Assembly: GCA_023422005.1 (NCBI GenBank)
Contig: JAEZSC010000186.1
Span: 1-64,000 of the forward strand
DNA length: 64,000 bases
From: Bacillota bacterium
GTDB lineage: Bacteria; Bacillota; Clostridia; Christensenellales; UMGS416
Direction of reading: 5' to 3'
Position numbers and translations under genes: made by a program. This document shows positions 1-8,508 of this stretch, in pieces. Positions within the stretch are counted from its first letter, which is position 1, and every line of letters starts with the position of its first letter. The notes under the pieces were generated by a model, which was given only the letters and a program-made list of their open reading frames with translations, made no database searches and was not told the DNA's origin.

Positions 1-47
1 TTTTGGGCGGTTATTCATAAATTGTTTACACACGCTTAGCGCAGTTT

Positions 48-56
48 TGCTAAAAT
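48..56 (+). promoter_or_regulatory. Extended -10 promoter of the ABC operon
   Basis: TGCTAAAAT is an extended -10 element (TGn plus TAAAAT at 51-56). TTTACA at 25-30 is a possible -35 but sits 20 bases away, so the extended -10 probably carries the activity. A strong ribosome binding site (AAGGAGGG at 69-76) and the ATG at 87 follow directly. Nothing coding is visible before it. Confidence 0.55.
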
Positions 57-86
57 GAACAAGTCATAAAGGAGGGAACTGGCTTC

Positions 87-1034
87 ATGATCAAAGTAGA
101 TAACATCTCCAAGCGCTACGGCAACAAATACGCCGTTCAGAACGTCTCCTTTGAAATACAAAAAGGCGAGGTCGTAGGCTTCCTGGGGCGCAACGGTGCC
201 GGCAAGACCACGACGATGAACATCCTGACCGGCTACATCTCCTCCAGCGAAGGTTCCGCCTCGGTGGACGGACATGACATCCTGGCCGAGCCGCAGGAAG
301 TCAAGCGCCGCATCGGCTATCTGCCCGAGCAGCCCCCGGTGTACATGGACATGACGGTTAACGAGTATCTGCAGTTCTGCTGCCAGATCAAGGGCGTCAA
401 GCGCGAGCAGCGCTCCGGCCACATCGCCGATGTGTGCGACACCATGAAGATCACCGACATGCGCAAGCGCCTCATCAAGAACCTGTCCAAGGGCTACAAG
501 CAGCGCGTGGGCTTTGCCCAGGCGCTCATCGGCAACCCCCAGGTTCTGGTGCTGGACGAGCCCACCGTAGGTTTGGACCCCCGCCAGATCATCGAGATCC
601 GCAACCTGATCACCAATCTGGGCAAGCAGCACACGATCATCTTAAGCTCTCACATCCTCAAGGAAGTGGAGGACGTGTGTCAGCGCGTCATCATCATCGA
701 CCGTGGCCGCATCGTGGCGCAGGATACGCTGGACAACCTCTCGCGTTCCGTGGGCGACATGAGCCGCCTGATGATCCGCGTGGGCGGCGCCGACCGCGCC
801 ACCCAGCGCCTGCTGCACGACATCGAGGGCGTGTCCGCCGTGGAAGAAATCGGCGCAAAGGAGCCCGAGACCATGGATTTCATGGTGGAGAGCCAGCGCA
901 AGACCGACAGCCGCCGCGCCATCTTCTATGCCCTGGCCAAGGCGGGCAAGCCCATTCTGGCCATGCGGCCGATGGACGTCACGCTTGAGGACATCTTCAT
1001 GCAGCTGACCACCGTGGACAAGGAGGAAATGTGA
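87..1034 (+). CDS. ABC transporter ATP-binding protein, GldA-like
   Basis: ATPase subunit of an ABC-2 type exporter, 315 residues. Walker A is GRNGAGKTT at about residues 34-42, the ABC signature region LSKGYKQ is near 133-139 and Walker B with LDEPT is near 156-160, followed by a switch histidine region (LSSHIL). The C-terminal 90 residues form the regulatory tail usual in this group. The ATG lies 10 bases after AAGGAGGG. The permease gene begins one base after the stop, and GldG-like and DUF4340 genes follow, so this is the first gene of a Gld-type operon. In Bacteroidota GldAFG is needed for gliding; in Clostridia the substrate is unknown. Confidence 0.93.
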   Translation: MIKVDNISKRYGNKYAVQNVSFEIQKGEVVGFLGRNGAGKTTTMNILTGYISSSEGSASVDGHDILAEPQEVKRRIGYLPEQPPVYMDMTVNEYLQFCCQIKGVKREQRSGHIADVCDTMKITDMRKRLIKNLSKGYKQRVGFAQALIGNPQVLVLDEPTVGLDPRQIIEIRNLITNLGKQHTIILSSHILKEVEDVCQRVIIIDRGRIVAQDTLDNLSRSVGDMSRLMIRVGGADRATQRLLHDIEGVSAVEEIGAKEPETMDFMVESQRKTDSRRAIFYALAKAGKPILAMRPMDVTLEDIFMQLTTVDKEEM

Positions 1035-1035
1035 C

Positions 1036-1752
1036 ATGCTGGCGGTCTATCAAAGAGAGCTCAAGGGCTATTTCTATTCGCCCATCGCCTATATCTTCAT
1101 GGGCTTCTTCCTGCTGATCACAGGGTTTTTCTTCTACGCCTACAACATCGGCCCCGCCCAGGCCAACTACAACGGCATGCTCAGCAACCTGATGTTCCTG
1201 TTCATGCTGACGGTGCCGATCCTGACCATGCGGTCCCTGAGCGAGGAGCGCAAGAACAAGACCGACCAGTTGCTGCTGACTTCGCCCACTTCGGTGACTT
1301 CGGTGATCCTGGGCAAGTATTTCGCCGCGTGCTCGGTGTTCCTGCTGACGCTGGTCATCAGCTTCGTCTATCCGGCCACGCTGTTCATCTACGGCAATCC
1401 CTCCATCGCAGAGATTGCTACGGGATATATAGGCTTTTTCCTGCTGGGCGCAGCGCTGATTTCCGTGGGCGTGTTCATCTCCGCCCTGTGTGAAAATCAG
1501 GTGACCTCCGCCATCGTGACGCTGGTCGTTCTGCTGGCCATGTTCATCGGCGCCGCCTCTTTGATCCAGCAGCTCATAAGCGTCACCTGGATCAACGCGC
1601 TGCTGAGCTGGTTCTCGGTCTATCAGCGCTTCACGCCCTTCAGCCAGGGGCTGTTGAGCCTGACCGAAGTCTTCTACTACTTAAGTTTCGCCGCCGTCTT
1701 CGTGTTCCTGACCATCCGTACGGTGGAACGCCGGCGCTGGAGTGAGGTGTGA
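1036..1752 (+). CDS. ABC-2 type transporter permease, GldF-like
   Basis: Membrane subunit of the exporter, 238 residues with about six hydrophobic segments, the first at residues 15-37. The early acidic/basic motif SLSEERKNKTDQLLLTSP, between the second and third helices, is typical of the ABC-2 permease family paired with GldA-like ATPases. It starts one base after the ATPase stop and ends within the ribosome binding site region of the next gene, indicating translational coupling. The substrate cannot be inferred. Confidence 0.9.
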   Translation: MLAVYQRELKGYFYSPIAYIFMGFFLLITGFFFYAYNIGPAQANYNGMLSNLMFLFMLTVPILTMRSLSEERKNKTDQLLLTSPTSVTSVILGKYFAACSVFLLTLVISFVYPATLFIYGNPSIAEIATGYIGFFLLGAALISVGVFISALCENQVTSAIVTLVVLLAMFIGAASLIQQLISVTWINALLSWFSVYQRFTPFSQGLLSLTEVFYYLSFAAVFVFLTIRTVERRRWSEV

Positions 1753-1753
1753 C

Positions 1754-3238
1754 ATGAGCAAGTTTATCGAAAACCTCAAGAAAACCGCATCGAGCAAGAA
1801 ATTCAAATACGGCGGCTATTCGCTGGCCATCACGGCGCTGGGCATCGCCCTGATCGTCATCCTCAACGTGGGTTTGAGCTCTCTGGAGTCTTCCTTTGAC
1901 CTCAAGGCCGACCTGTCGCAGAACAAGATGTTCTCGCTGACCCAGCAAACCCAGAACATCCTTAAAGCTGTGGATAAGGAAATCCGCATCTATACGCTGT
2001 ACACCCCCGGCGCCGAGGACAAGGACGTGCAGGAGATCCTGAACAAGATCAAGGCGCTCAACACCCGCATCACCGTGGAAAACCATGACCCCGACCGTGA
2101 CCCGCGGTTTATGCAGCTGTTCACCAAAACCGGTGAGACCATCGATCCCGGTTCGATCATCGTCAGCGACGCCGACGCCAAGCTCTTCAAGGTGCTCAAG
2201 GACAACGATCTGTACGCCTACACCTATGACGAGAACTACAACGCCTCCCGCACCCAGAACAAGACCGAGGGCGCGGTGACCCAGGCCATCAACTACATCG
2301 TCAACGGCTACATCCCCATGGCCTACATCGCCCAGGGTCACGGCGAGGCCACGAGCGCCAACCTGTCGCTGATCAAGCAGGTTATGGAGAGCAACAACTA
2401 TAAGGTGGAGACCGTGGACATCGCCAAGACGCCCGACACCGTGAAGGCCGGCGACATCGTGATGTTCTTCGCCCCCAAGACTGACCTGCTGGACGCCGAA
2501 CGCGACACGCTCAAAAAGCTCATGGACAAGGGCGGGCGCTTCTATTTCCTGTTCGACCCGACCACAACCGACGTGAGCAAGCTGCCCAACTTCTCGGCGC
2601 TGCTGGCACTGTTCGATATCAAGCTCAAGCAGGGCATGGTGTTTGAGGAAGACCCCGCCTACATGTATCAAAACGCCGCGCTGCTGGTGCCCCAGATTCA
2701 AGCTCACGATTCCACCAGCGCCATCATCGCCTCCAACATCCCGGTGCTGATCCCCTATGGCGGCGCACTGCAGCTGCCCTCGGTGGCGCCGGAAAGCTCG
2801 ATGACGATTACGCCGCTGCTCAAGACCAGCGCCAAGTCTTACCTGAAGGCCAACCTGGACTTGACCAACCAAAACTATGACATAACCAGAGCCGAAGGCG
2901 ACGAATCCGGCCCCTTCGACGTGGCCGCCATCGCCGAAAAGAAGGTGGGCAGCGACGCAAACGACGCCGTTCGCATGGTCGTGATGTACAATTCCACCTT
3001 CGTAAGCTCCGAGAGCTTCGCCAGCACATCCAACTTCGATTTCTTCCTGAACACCGCGGCTTGGATGCGCAACGCCGACAAGGATATCTATATCCGCCCC
3101 AAGACGCTGACCAGCTCCACGCTGATCTTCCGCAACAAGCTCGAACAGGATCTGGTCGCCATTTTCTCCAGTGCGCTGATCCCGCTGCTGCTGCTGGGCG
3201 CAGGCATCTACGTCTACCTGCACCGCAAGCATCTGTAA
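1754..3238 (+). CDS. GldG-family ABC system accessory protein
   Basis: Protein of 494 residues with one N-terminal membrane segment (about residues 21-43), a large extracytoplasmic region and a C-terminal membrane helix (LIPLLLLGAGIYVYL) before a basic end. This layout matches GldG / ABC-type uncharacterised transport auxiliary proteins. The ATG at 1754 is preferred over the in-frame GTG at 1742 because the GTG overlaps the upstream stop and the AGTGAGGTG stretch serves as a ribosome binding site. It sits between the permease and a DUF4340 protein, the usual order for these operons. Confidence 0.85.
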   Translation: MSKFIENLKKTASSKKFKYGGYSLAITALGIALIVILNVGLSSLESSFDLKADLSQNKMFSLTQQTQNILKAVDKEIRIYTLYTPGAEDKDVQEILNKIKALNTRITVENHDPDRDPRFMQLFTKTGETIDPGSIIVSDADAKLFKVLKDNDLYAYTYDENYNASRTQNKTEGAVTQAINYIVNGYIPMAYIAQGHGEATSANLSLIKQVMESNNYKVETVDIAKTPDTVKAGDIVMFFAPKTDLLDAERDTLKKLMDKGGRFYFLFDPTTTDVSKLPNFSALLALFDIKLKQGMVFEEDPAYMYQNAALLVPQIQAHDSTSAIIASNIPVLIPYGGALQLPSVAPESSMTITPLLKTSAKSYLKANLDLTNQNYDITRAEGDESGPFDVAAIAEKKVGSDANDAVRMVVMYNSTFVSSESFASTSNFDFFLNTAAWMRNADKDIYIRPKTLTSSTLIFRNKLEQDLVAIFSSALIPLLLLGAGIYVYLHRKHL

Positions 3239-3265
3239 GAGCTGCGATCCTTTGGAGGAACCGTC

Positions 3266-4738
3266 ATGCAGAAAATGACCCGTAACCTGATTATACTGGC
3301 TGTACTGGTGGCGCTGGCCATCGGCGCGATGATCATCGCCCCGAAGCTCAAACCCCAGCCATCCGCCACGCCCGAGCCCACGTCCACCGCCGACGACACC
3401 CCGGAGCGCACGCTTTCCAGCTACCCCACCGATGACGTGGTGCAGCTGGACGTGGAAAACAACGTTGGCGCGCCCTACACCGTGCTCAAGCAGGGTGACA
3501 AGTATGTGCTCAAGGGCCGCGAGAGCGAAGCTCTGGACCAGACCGCCGCGCTTTCGCTGGCGGGCACCGCGGGCACCGTCGTGGGCGAGCGCCTCATAGA
3601 GGCAAACGCCACGGACCTGTCCGCCTATGGCCTGGACAAGCCCGCCGCAAAGGCCACCGCAACCTATGCCGACGGCAAGAAACAGACCTTCCTGCTGGGC
3701 AACCGCACGCCCACCGGCGACACCTATTATTTCATGAAGCAGGGTGACCCCAGGGTCATCACCGTGTGGATGAACGTCGGAAACTCCTACACGGCCCTTG
3801 CCGACAAGCTGCTGCAAAAGAAGACCATCGACATTGCAGTTGAGGACGTTGAGAAGGTCACGATCACCAAGAATGGCAAGGTCGCTCTGGAAGTGGCCAA
3901 TGCACCCGAGGAAAAAGTGTCCATCTCCACGTGGAAGATGCTGCAGCCCTGGGACCGCTATCTGGACACGACATCCGCCCCCAGCCAGGGCGCCGAACCC
4001 TACTTCAACACGTTCCTGAACGGTGCGGTTGGCATCTATATCGGCGACGTTGTGGAAGGCAACCCCACGGACCTGGCTCAGTATGGGCTGGACAATCCCT
4101 CCATGGTCATCGCCGTCAGCGGCAAGGGCAAGGGCTATGAGCTGCAGGTGGGTAAGGACATCACCGAGTCCGCGGTTTACGCCCGCTTTGCCGACAGCCC
4201 CTTGGTCTACAAGATCGACAAGTCCACGCTGGCCTTCGCCGACACGACACCCTTCCGCCTGGTGGACAAGACCATACAGCTGGTGAACATTACCAGCGCC
4301 CTGGGTGTGGACGTGAAGGGCCTGGGGGCCGACACGTCGCTCAAGATCGAGCAGGTGCCCACGCTGGACGACAAGGGCGAGCAGAAGAAGGACGGCAACG
4401 GCAATCCGATGTTCGATCAGAAGTTCACCGTGGACGGCCGTGAGATCGAGGATAAGCTGGCCCGTTACTACTATCAGATCGCCATCGGCCTGCAAAGCTT
4501 CAGCACGCTGCCCGAAGGCTGGCAGCCCACCGGCGCTCCGGCGCTGGAGCTGACCTACACCCGCAACAGCGAGCCCACGACCGTGGCGTTGGCCTTCTAT
4601 GACTATGACACCAACTTCTACGCCGTGAAGGCCGCCGGGCAGACCAACTTCACCATCAAGAAGGAGAAGATACAGGCCCTGGCCGACGCCGCCAAGCAGC
4701 TCAAGGATGGGACGCTGACGGTGCCCGAGGGGCAGTAA
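3266..4738 (+). CDS. DUF4340 domain-containing protein
   Basis: Protein of 490 residues with an N-terminal membrane anchor (residues 6-26), a Pro/Thr-rich linker (residues 30-50) and two DUF4340-like repeats, each with a 'Y-G-L-D' motif (AYGLDKP near residue 118, QYGLDNP near 274). It is the last gene of the GldA-like operon and is followed by a strong terminator. DUF4340 proteins commonly accompany GldG-like proteins; their function is not known, but an extracytoplasmic accessory role in the exporter is likely. Confidence 0.85.
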   Translation: MQKMTRNLIILAVLVALAIGAMIIAPKLKPQPSATPEPTSTADDTPERTLSSYPTDDVVQLDVENNVGAPYTVLKQGDKYVLKGRESEALDQTAALSLAGTAGTVVGERLIEANATDLSAYGLDKPAAKATATYADGKKQTFLLGNRTPTGDTYYFMKQGDPRVITVWMNVGNSYTALADKLLQKKTIDIAVEDVEKVTITKNGKVALEVANAPEEKVSISTWKMLQPWDRYLDTTSAPSQGAEPYFNTFLNGAVGIYIGDVVEGNPTDLAQYGLDNPSMVIAVSGKGKGYELQVGKDITESAVYARFADSPLVYKIDKSTLAFADTTPFRLVDKTIQLVNITSALGVDVKGLGADTSLKIEQVPTLDDKGEQKKDGNGNPMFDQKFTVDGREIEDKLARYYYQIAIGLQSFSTLPEGWQPTGAPALELTYTRNSEPTTVALAFYDYDTNFYAVKAAGQTNFTIKKEKIQALADAAKQLKDGTLTVPEGQ

Positions 4739-4760
4739 ACACAGTTCCGCAAGATGTAAG

Positions 4761-4795
4761 AGCGGCCGTCCGGGTTTCGGACGGCCGCTGTGTTT
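4761..4795 (+). terminator. Intrinsic terminator of the ABC operon
   Basis: A perfect 12-base-pair stem, AGCGGCCGTCCG (4761-4772) with CGGACGGCCGCT (4778-4789), and a five-base loop are followed by a T-rich TGTTTCTT stretch. Confidence 0.85.
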
Positions 4796-4826
4796 CTTGG
4801 GCCATAAAACCCAAATCTGCCCACGC

Positions 4827-4855
4827 TTGCCCTGCGCGCGCATACCAACTATAAT
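4827..4855 (+). promoter_or_regulatory. Sigma-A type promoter before degV
   Basis: TTGCCC at 4827-4832 and TATAAT at 4850-4855 are separated by 17 bases. It lies just after the ABC operon terminator and 77 bases before the chosen degV start, so it probably opens the degV, aldo/keto reductase and lar transcript. Confidence 0.7.
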
Positions 4856-4931
4856 ATACATACTGGGGAGCATGTTCCTCGTCGTCCTAATCATATTTTT
4901 CATTATCAGATTGATTGAAGGATGGGGTAAT

Positions 4932-5780
4932 GTGAGCAAAATAAAACTGATCGTCGACAGCACCTGCGACCTGTCGGCAGACCTTGTAGCCCGCCATAAC
5001 ATCCAGATCATGCCGCTGTATGTGACGCTGGGTGAGGACAGCCGCCGTGACGGAGTGGACATCACCGTGGAAGAGGTATTCGCCCATTCTGAGCGTACCC
5101 ACACGACGCCCAAGACCGCCGCTGTGACCATTGCCGACTGGATCGAACTCTTTACGCCGTGGGTGCAGCAGGGCTATGACATCGTATGCCTGACCATCTC
5201 GGACAAGATGTCCTCGACCTACGCCAACGCTGTGATCGCCGCCCGGGAGGTCGGGGGCGTCATAGAGATTGTGGATTCCATGAACCTTTCCACCGGCGTG
5301 GGCCTGCTGGCCCTGCTGGCCGGCGAGCTCATAGACCAGGGGCTGGGAGCCGCTCAGGTAGCCCAGCGGCTGCGGGAGGCCGCGCCCAAGGTTCGTTCCA
5401 GCTTCATCATTGACACGCTGACCTACCTTTACCGCGGCGGGCGCTGTTCGGCGGTGCAGGCTTTTGCGGCCAGTGCGCTCAACCTGAAGATCGAGATCGT
5501 CGTGGCGGATGGGGCCATGCGGCCCAACCGCAAATACCGCGGCAGCATCTTGCGCAGCACCGAGCGCTATGCCGCCGATATATTGGCCGGCGCCGCCAAC
5601 GCCGACACCACCCGGGTGTTCATCACCCACAGCCCTTCAGACCCGCGGATTGTGGAGGAGGTCAAGAGGTTGGTGAAGCAATCCGGTATCTTTCAGGAAG
5701 TGCTCGTGACCCAGGCCGGATGTGTCATCGGCAGCCATTGCGGCCCCAACACCATCGGTGTTCTTTACATGGAAAAGTAG
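4932..5780 (+). CDS. DegV family fatty-acid-binding protein
   Basis: DegV proteins bind a fatty acid between two domains and act as FakB-type subunits that present fatty acids to the kinase FakA. The protein begins with KIKLIVDSTCDLS and has the conserved region TLTYLYRGGRCS and the late ITHSPSD motif. From the GTG at 4932 (GAAGGATGGGG upstream) it is 282 residues, the normal family length. The frame is open further upstream and an ATG at 4872 would add a hydrophobic segment (VVLIIFFIIRLI); that start lies only about ten bases from the predicted transcription start, so the GTG is preferred. No FakA gene is in the window. Confidence 0.88.
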   Translation: MSKIKLIVDSTCDLSADLVARHNIQIMPLYVTLGEDSRRDGVDITVEEVFAHSERTHTTPKTAAVTIADWIELFTPWVQQGYDIVCLTISDKMSSTYANAVIAAREVGGVIEIVDSMNLSTGVGLLALLAGELIDQGLGAAQVAQRLREAAPKVRSSFIIDTLTYLYRGGRCSAVQAFAASALNLKIEIVVADGAMRPNRKYRGSILRSTERYAADILAGAANADTTRVFITHSPSDPRIVEEVKRLVKQSGIFQEVLVTQAGCVIGSHCGPNTIGVLYMEK

Positions 5781-5805
5781 AAATTCGCATATATACGGAG
5801 GAAAA

Positions 5806-6930
5806 ATGAACTTCAGAAAGTTTGGCAACACGGGCTTTGAGATTTCCGCCCTGGGTTTTGGCGCCATGCGCCTTCCCCAGAAGGAAGCCGACGGCAAGAA
5901 AGTCATGGATTACGACGAGGGCGTGCGGGTCATTCACCGCGCCTTTGAGCTGGGCGTCAACTATATCGATTCCGCTCCTTTTTATTGCGACGGCGAGAGC
6001 GAGATCATCGTTGGCCGCGCCCTCAAGGGCTGGCGTGAACGCGTCAAGGTCAGCACCAAGTTCCCCGTGGAGGACGACTCCACGCCGGATTCCATGCGGG
6101 CCATGCTGGAGAAGTCGCTCTCAAAGATGGACACCGACCATGTGGATTTCTATCACATGTGGGGCATCGGCTGGGACACCTATGACAACACGCTGCGCGG
6201 CAAGCTCATGGAGGCCGCCGCCAAGCTCAAGGCCGAAGGTCTCATCCGTCATGTCAGCTTCAGCTTCCATGACAAGCCCGAGAGCATGTTCAAACTCATC
6301 GACACCGGACTCTTTGAGTCGGTGCTGTGCCAGTACAACCTGCTCGACCGCTCCAACGAGCAGGCCATCGAATACGCGGCCAACAAGGGCCTGGGTGTCG
6401 TGATCATGGGCCCCGTGGGCGGCGGCCGCCTGGGCGCGCCCAGCGACGTCATCCGCGGCATGGGTGTGCAGACGCAGTCCAGCGCTGAGACGGCGCTGCG
6501 CTTCGTGCTCAGCAACCAGGCCGTCAGCTGCGCGCTCAGCGGTATGGGCTCCATCGCCATGGTCGAGGAGAACGCCGAGATCGCCTCGCGGCCCTCGGCG
6601 CTGACCGATGCCGAGAAGGCTGCCGTTGTGGCCTCGCTGGAGGAGAAGAGGAAGCTGGCCGAGCTCTATTGCACCGGCTGCGGCTATTGCATGCCATGCC
6701 CGCAAAATGTGGACATCCCCCGCAACTTCGAGATCATGAACCTGCACCGCGTGTACGGGCTGACCGACGCCGCCCGCGGCCAATATGCCAGCTTGGGCAA
6801 AACACAGTGGACCAAGGAGAACCACCCTGCCTCCGACTGCATCGAGTGCGGCCTTTGCGAGGAGAAGTGCCCCCAGAAGATCGAGATTCGCGCGCGCCTT
6901 AAGGAAACCCATGAGGCGCTGGGACGTTGA
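5806..6930 (+). CDS. Aldo/keto reductase with C-terminal ferredoxin domain
   Basis: Oxidoreductase of 374 residues. Residues 1 to about 280 form the aldo/keto reductase barrel, with the Asp/Tyr region NYIDSAPFY, a lysine in STKFP and a histidine in DFYHMWG. The last 95 residues carry two [4Fe-4S] motifs, CTGCGYCMPCP and CIECGLCEEKCP. The substrate of this fused family is not known. The ATG at 5806 follows GGAGGAAA. Its stop overlaps the ATG of larE by one base, so it may be co-expressed with the nickel-pincer genes. Confidence 0.92.
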   Translation: MNFRKFGNTGFEISALGFGAMRLPQKEADGKKVMDYDEGVRVIHRAFELGVNYIDSAPFYCDGESEIIVGRALKGWRERVKVSTKFPVEDDSTPDSMRAMLEKSLSKMDTDHVDFYHMWGIGWDTYDNTLRGKLMEAAAKLKAEGLIRHVSFSFHDKPESMFKLIDTGLFESVLCQYNLLDRSNEQAIEYAANKGLGVVIMGPVGGGRLGAPSDVIRGMGVQTQSSAETALRFVLSNQAVSCALSGMGSIAMVEENAEIASRPSALTDAEKAAVVASLEEKRKLAELYCTGCGYCMPCPQNVDIPRNFEIMNLHRVYGLTDAARGQYASLGKTQWTKENHPASDCIECGLCEEKCPQKIEIRARLKETHEALGR

Positions 6931-7736
6931 TGGAAAAGTGGAAGAGGCTGGATGCCCTGCTGCAGGCCCGCGGCCGCGTGGCCGTGGCCTTCTCCGGCGG
7001 CGTGGACAGCGCGCTGCTGGTGCGATTGGCCGCCGATGCCCTGGGCGGGGGCAATGTGCTGGCTCTGACGGCAGTGTCGCAGTTGAACCCCAGGAGGGAG
7101 ACCGACGCTGCCCGCCGAATTGCCGCGCTGTGCGGCGTGCGCCTCATGGAGGTGCCCATCGACGCGCTGGCCGTGCCGGAGGTGGCCGCCAACCCGGCGG
7201 ACCGCTGCTACCACTGCAAACGGGCCATCTTCGGGCAACTGATGCAGGTGGCCCACGCGCAAGGCTTCCCGTGGCTGCTGGATGGCTCCAACGCCTCGGA
7301 CCGCGGCGACTACCGGCCCGGTAAACGTGCCGCCCAGGAGCTGGGGGCCATCAGCCCCTTTGACGCCTGCGACATCACCAAGGCCGAGATCCGGGAGAAA
7401 TCCCACGCGCTGGGCCTGCCCAACTGGGACGCGCCTTCGGCGGCATGCCTGGCTTCGCGCATTCCCTATGGCACGGCGCTCACCAATGCCAACCTGCAAC
7501 GGGTGGAGGCTGCCGAGGACGCGCTGATCGCCCTGGGCTTTTTGGGCTGCAGGGTGCGTTTGCACGGCGACATTGCCCGCATAGAGGCCCCCGAAGATGA
7601 CATTCTGCGCCTGGCTCAGGAGCCCGTGCGGGAGCGGTTGCTGGCCGCCTTTGCGCCACTGGGCTTCGCCTTCGTCACGGTGGACCTGGCGGGCTACCGC
7701 ATGGGCAGCCTGAACGCCGCTCTCAAAGGGGAATAA
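6930..7736 (+). CDS. larE: LarE, ATP-dependent sacrificial sulfur transferase
   Basis: LarE adenylates and thiolates pyridinium dicarboxylic acid mononucleotide during synthesis of the nickel-pincer nucleotide cofactor of lactate racemase and related enzymes. The PP-loop is SGGVDS near residues 22-27. Cys173, in SAACLASRIPYG, matches the cysteine that donates sulfur in the sacrificial-type enzyme. Length is 268 residues, normal for the family. The ATG at 6930 shares a base with the preceding TGA; larB follows after one base. No larA is present in the window, so the client enzyme is elsewhere. Confidence 0.93.
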   Translation: MEKWKRLDALLQARGRVAVAFSGGVDSALLVRLAADALGGGNVLALTAVSQLNPRRETDAARRIAALCGVRLMEVPIDALAVPEVAANPADRCYHCKRAIFGQLMQVAHAQGFPWLLDGSNASDRGDYRPGKRAAQELGAISPFDACDITKAEIREKSHALGLPNWDAPSAACLASRIPYGTALTNANLQRVEAAEDALIALGFLGCRVRLHGDIARIEAPEDDILRLAQEPVRERLLAAFAPLGFAFVTVDLAGYRMGSLNAALKGE

Positions 7737-7737
7737 C

Positions 7738-8493
7738 ATGGAAACTGGCAATTTGAAAAAGCTCTTGGAGAGCATCCGCGACGGCGGAACCAGCGTGGAT
7801 GACGGCCTCAAAACCCTGTCCAGCCTGCCCTTTGAGGATCTGGGTTATGCCAAGATCGATCACCACCGGGCGCTGCGCACCGGCTATCCGGAGGTTATCT
7901 ACTGCGCCGGAAAGACGCTTTCGCAGATACAGGGCATCGTGGGCCGCATGATGGCCCACGACGACAGCAACATCCTGCTGACCCGCTGCGAGCCGGAGGT
8001 GTATGCCGCGGTTCGGGAGATTGCCGGCGATCAGACCGAGAACTTCGAGATGGCTCGCTGTGTGTTCGTGCGCCGGCATGCTGTCACGCCTGCCAACGAT
8101 CACTTTATCGCCGTCGTAAGCGGGGGTACTTCCGACATGCCCGTGGCCGAGGAGGCCGCCATCACCGCCGAGGTCTTCGGCAACCGCGTGGAGCGCGTGT
8201 ACGATGTGGGCGTGGCCGGCATTCACCGGCTTTTTGCCCAGTTGGACCGCCTGCGCAGCGCCCAGGTGCTCGTCGCCGTGGCCGGCATGGAGGGCGCGCT
8301 GCCCAGCGTTGTGGCCGGCCTCGTGGATAAGCCGGTCATCGCAGTGCCCACCAGCGTGGGCTACGGGGCCAATTTCGGCGGCCTGTCGGCTCTTTTAACC
8401 ATGCTCAACAGCTGCGCCAGCGGCGTCAGCGTCGTCAACATCGACAACGGCTTCGGCGCGGGCTTTTTGGCTTCCATCATCAACAAGCTGTAG
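7738..8493 (+). CDS. larB: LarB, nicotinate adenine dinucleotide carboxylase/hydrolase
   Basis: LarB carboxylates the pyridinium ring of nicotinic acid adenine dinucleotide and hydrolyses the anhydride, the first step of nickel-pincer cofactor synthesis. The protein has 251 residues. Its C-terminal half resembles the PurE fold, with the conserved VVSGGTSDMPVAEEA, RVYDVGVAGIHRL, VAGMEGALPSVV and VPTSVGYG blocks. It lies between larE and larC in a tightly packed operon. Confidence 0.93.
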   Translation: METGNLKKLLESIRDGGTSVDDGLKTLSSLPFEDLGYAKIDHHRALRTGYPEVIYCAGKTLSQIQGIVGRMMAHDDSNILLTRCEPEVYAAVREIAGDQTENFEMARCVFVRRHAVTPANDHFIAVVSGGTSDMPVAEEAAITAEVFGNRVERVYDVGVAGIHRLFAQLDRLRSAQVLVAVAGMEGALPSVVAGLVDKPVIAVPTSVGYGANFGGLSALLTMLNSCASGVSVVNIDNGFGAGFLASIINKL

Positions 8494-8508
8494 ACAGCAA
8501 GAGGGTTC

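Noticed and set aside
1640..5131. Very long minus-strand open frame (over 1,100 codons)
   Set aside because: It is antisense to four well-supported genes and exists only because GC-rich codons on the plus strand leave few stops; its composition shows no domain or motif.
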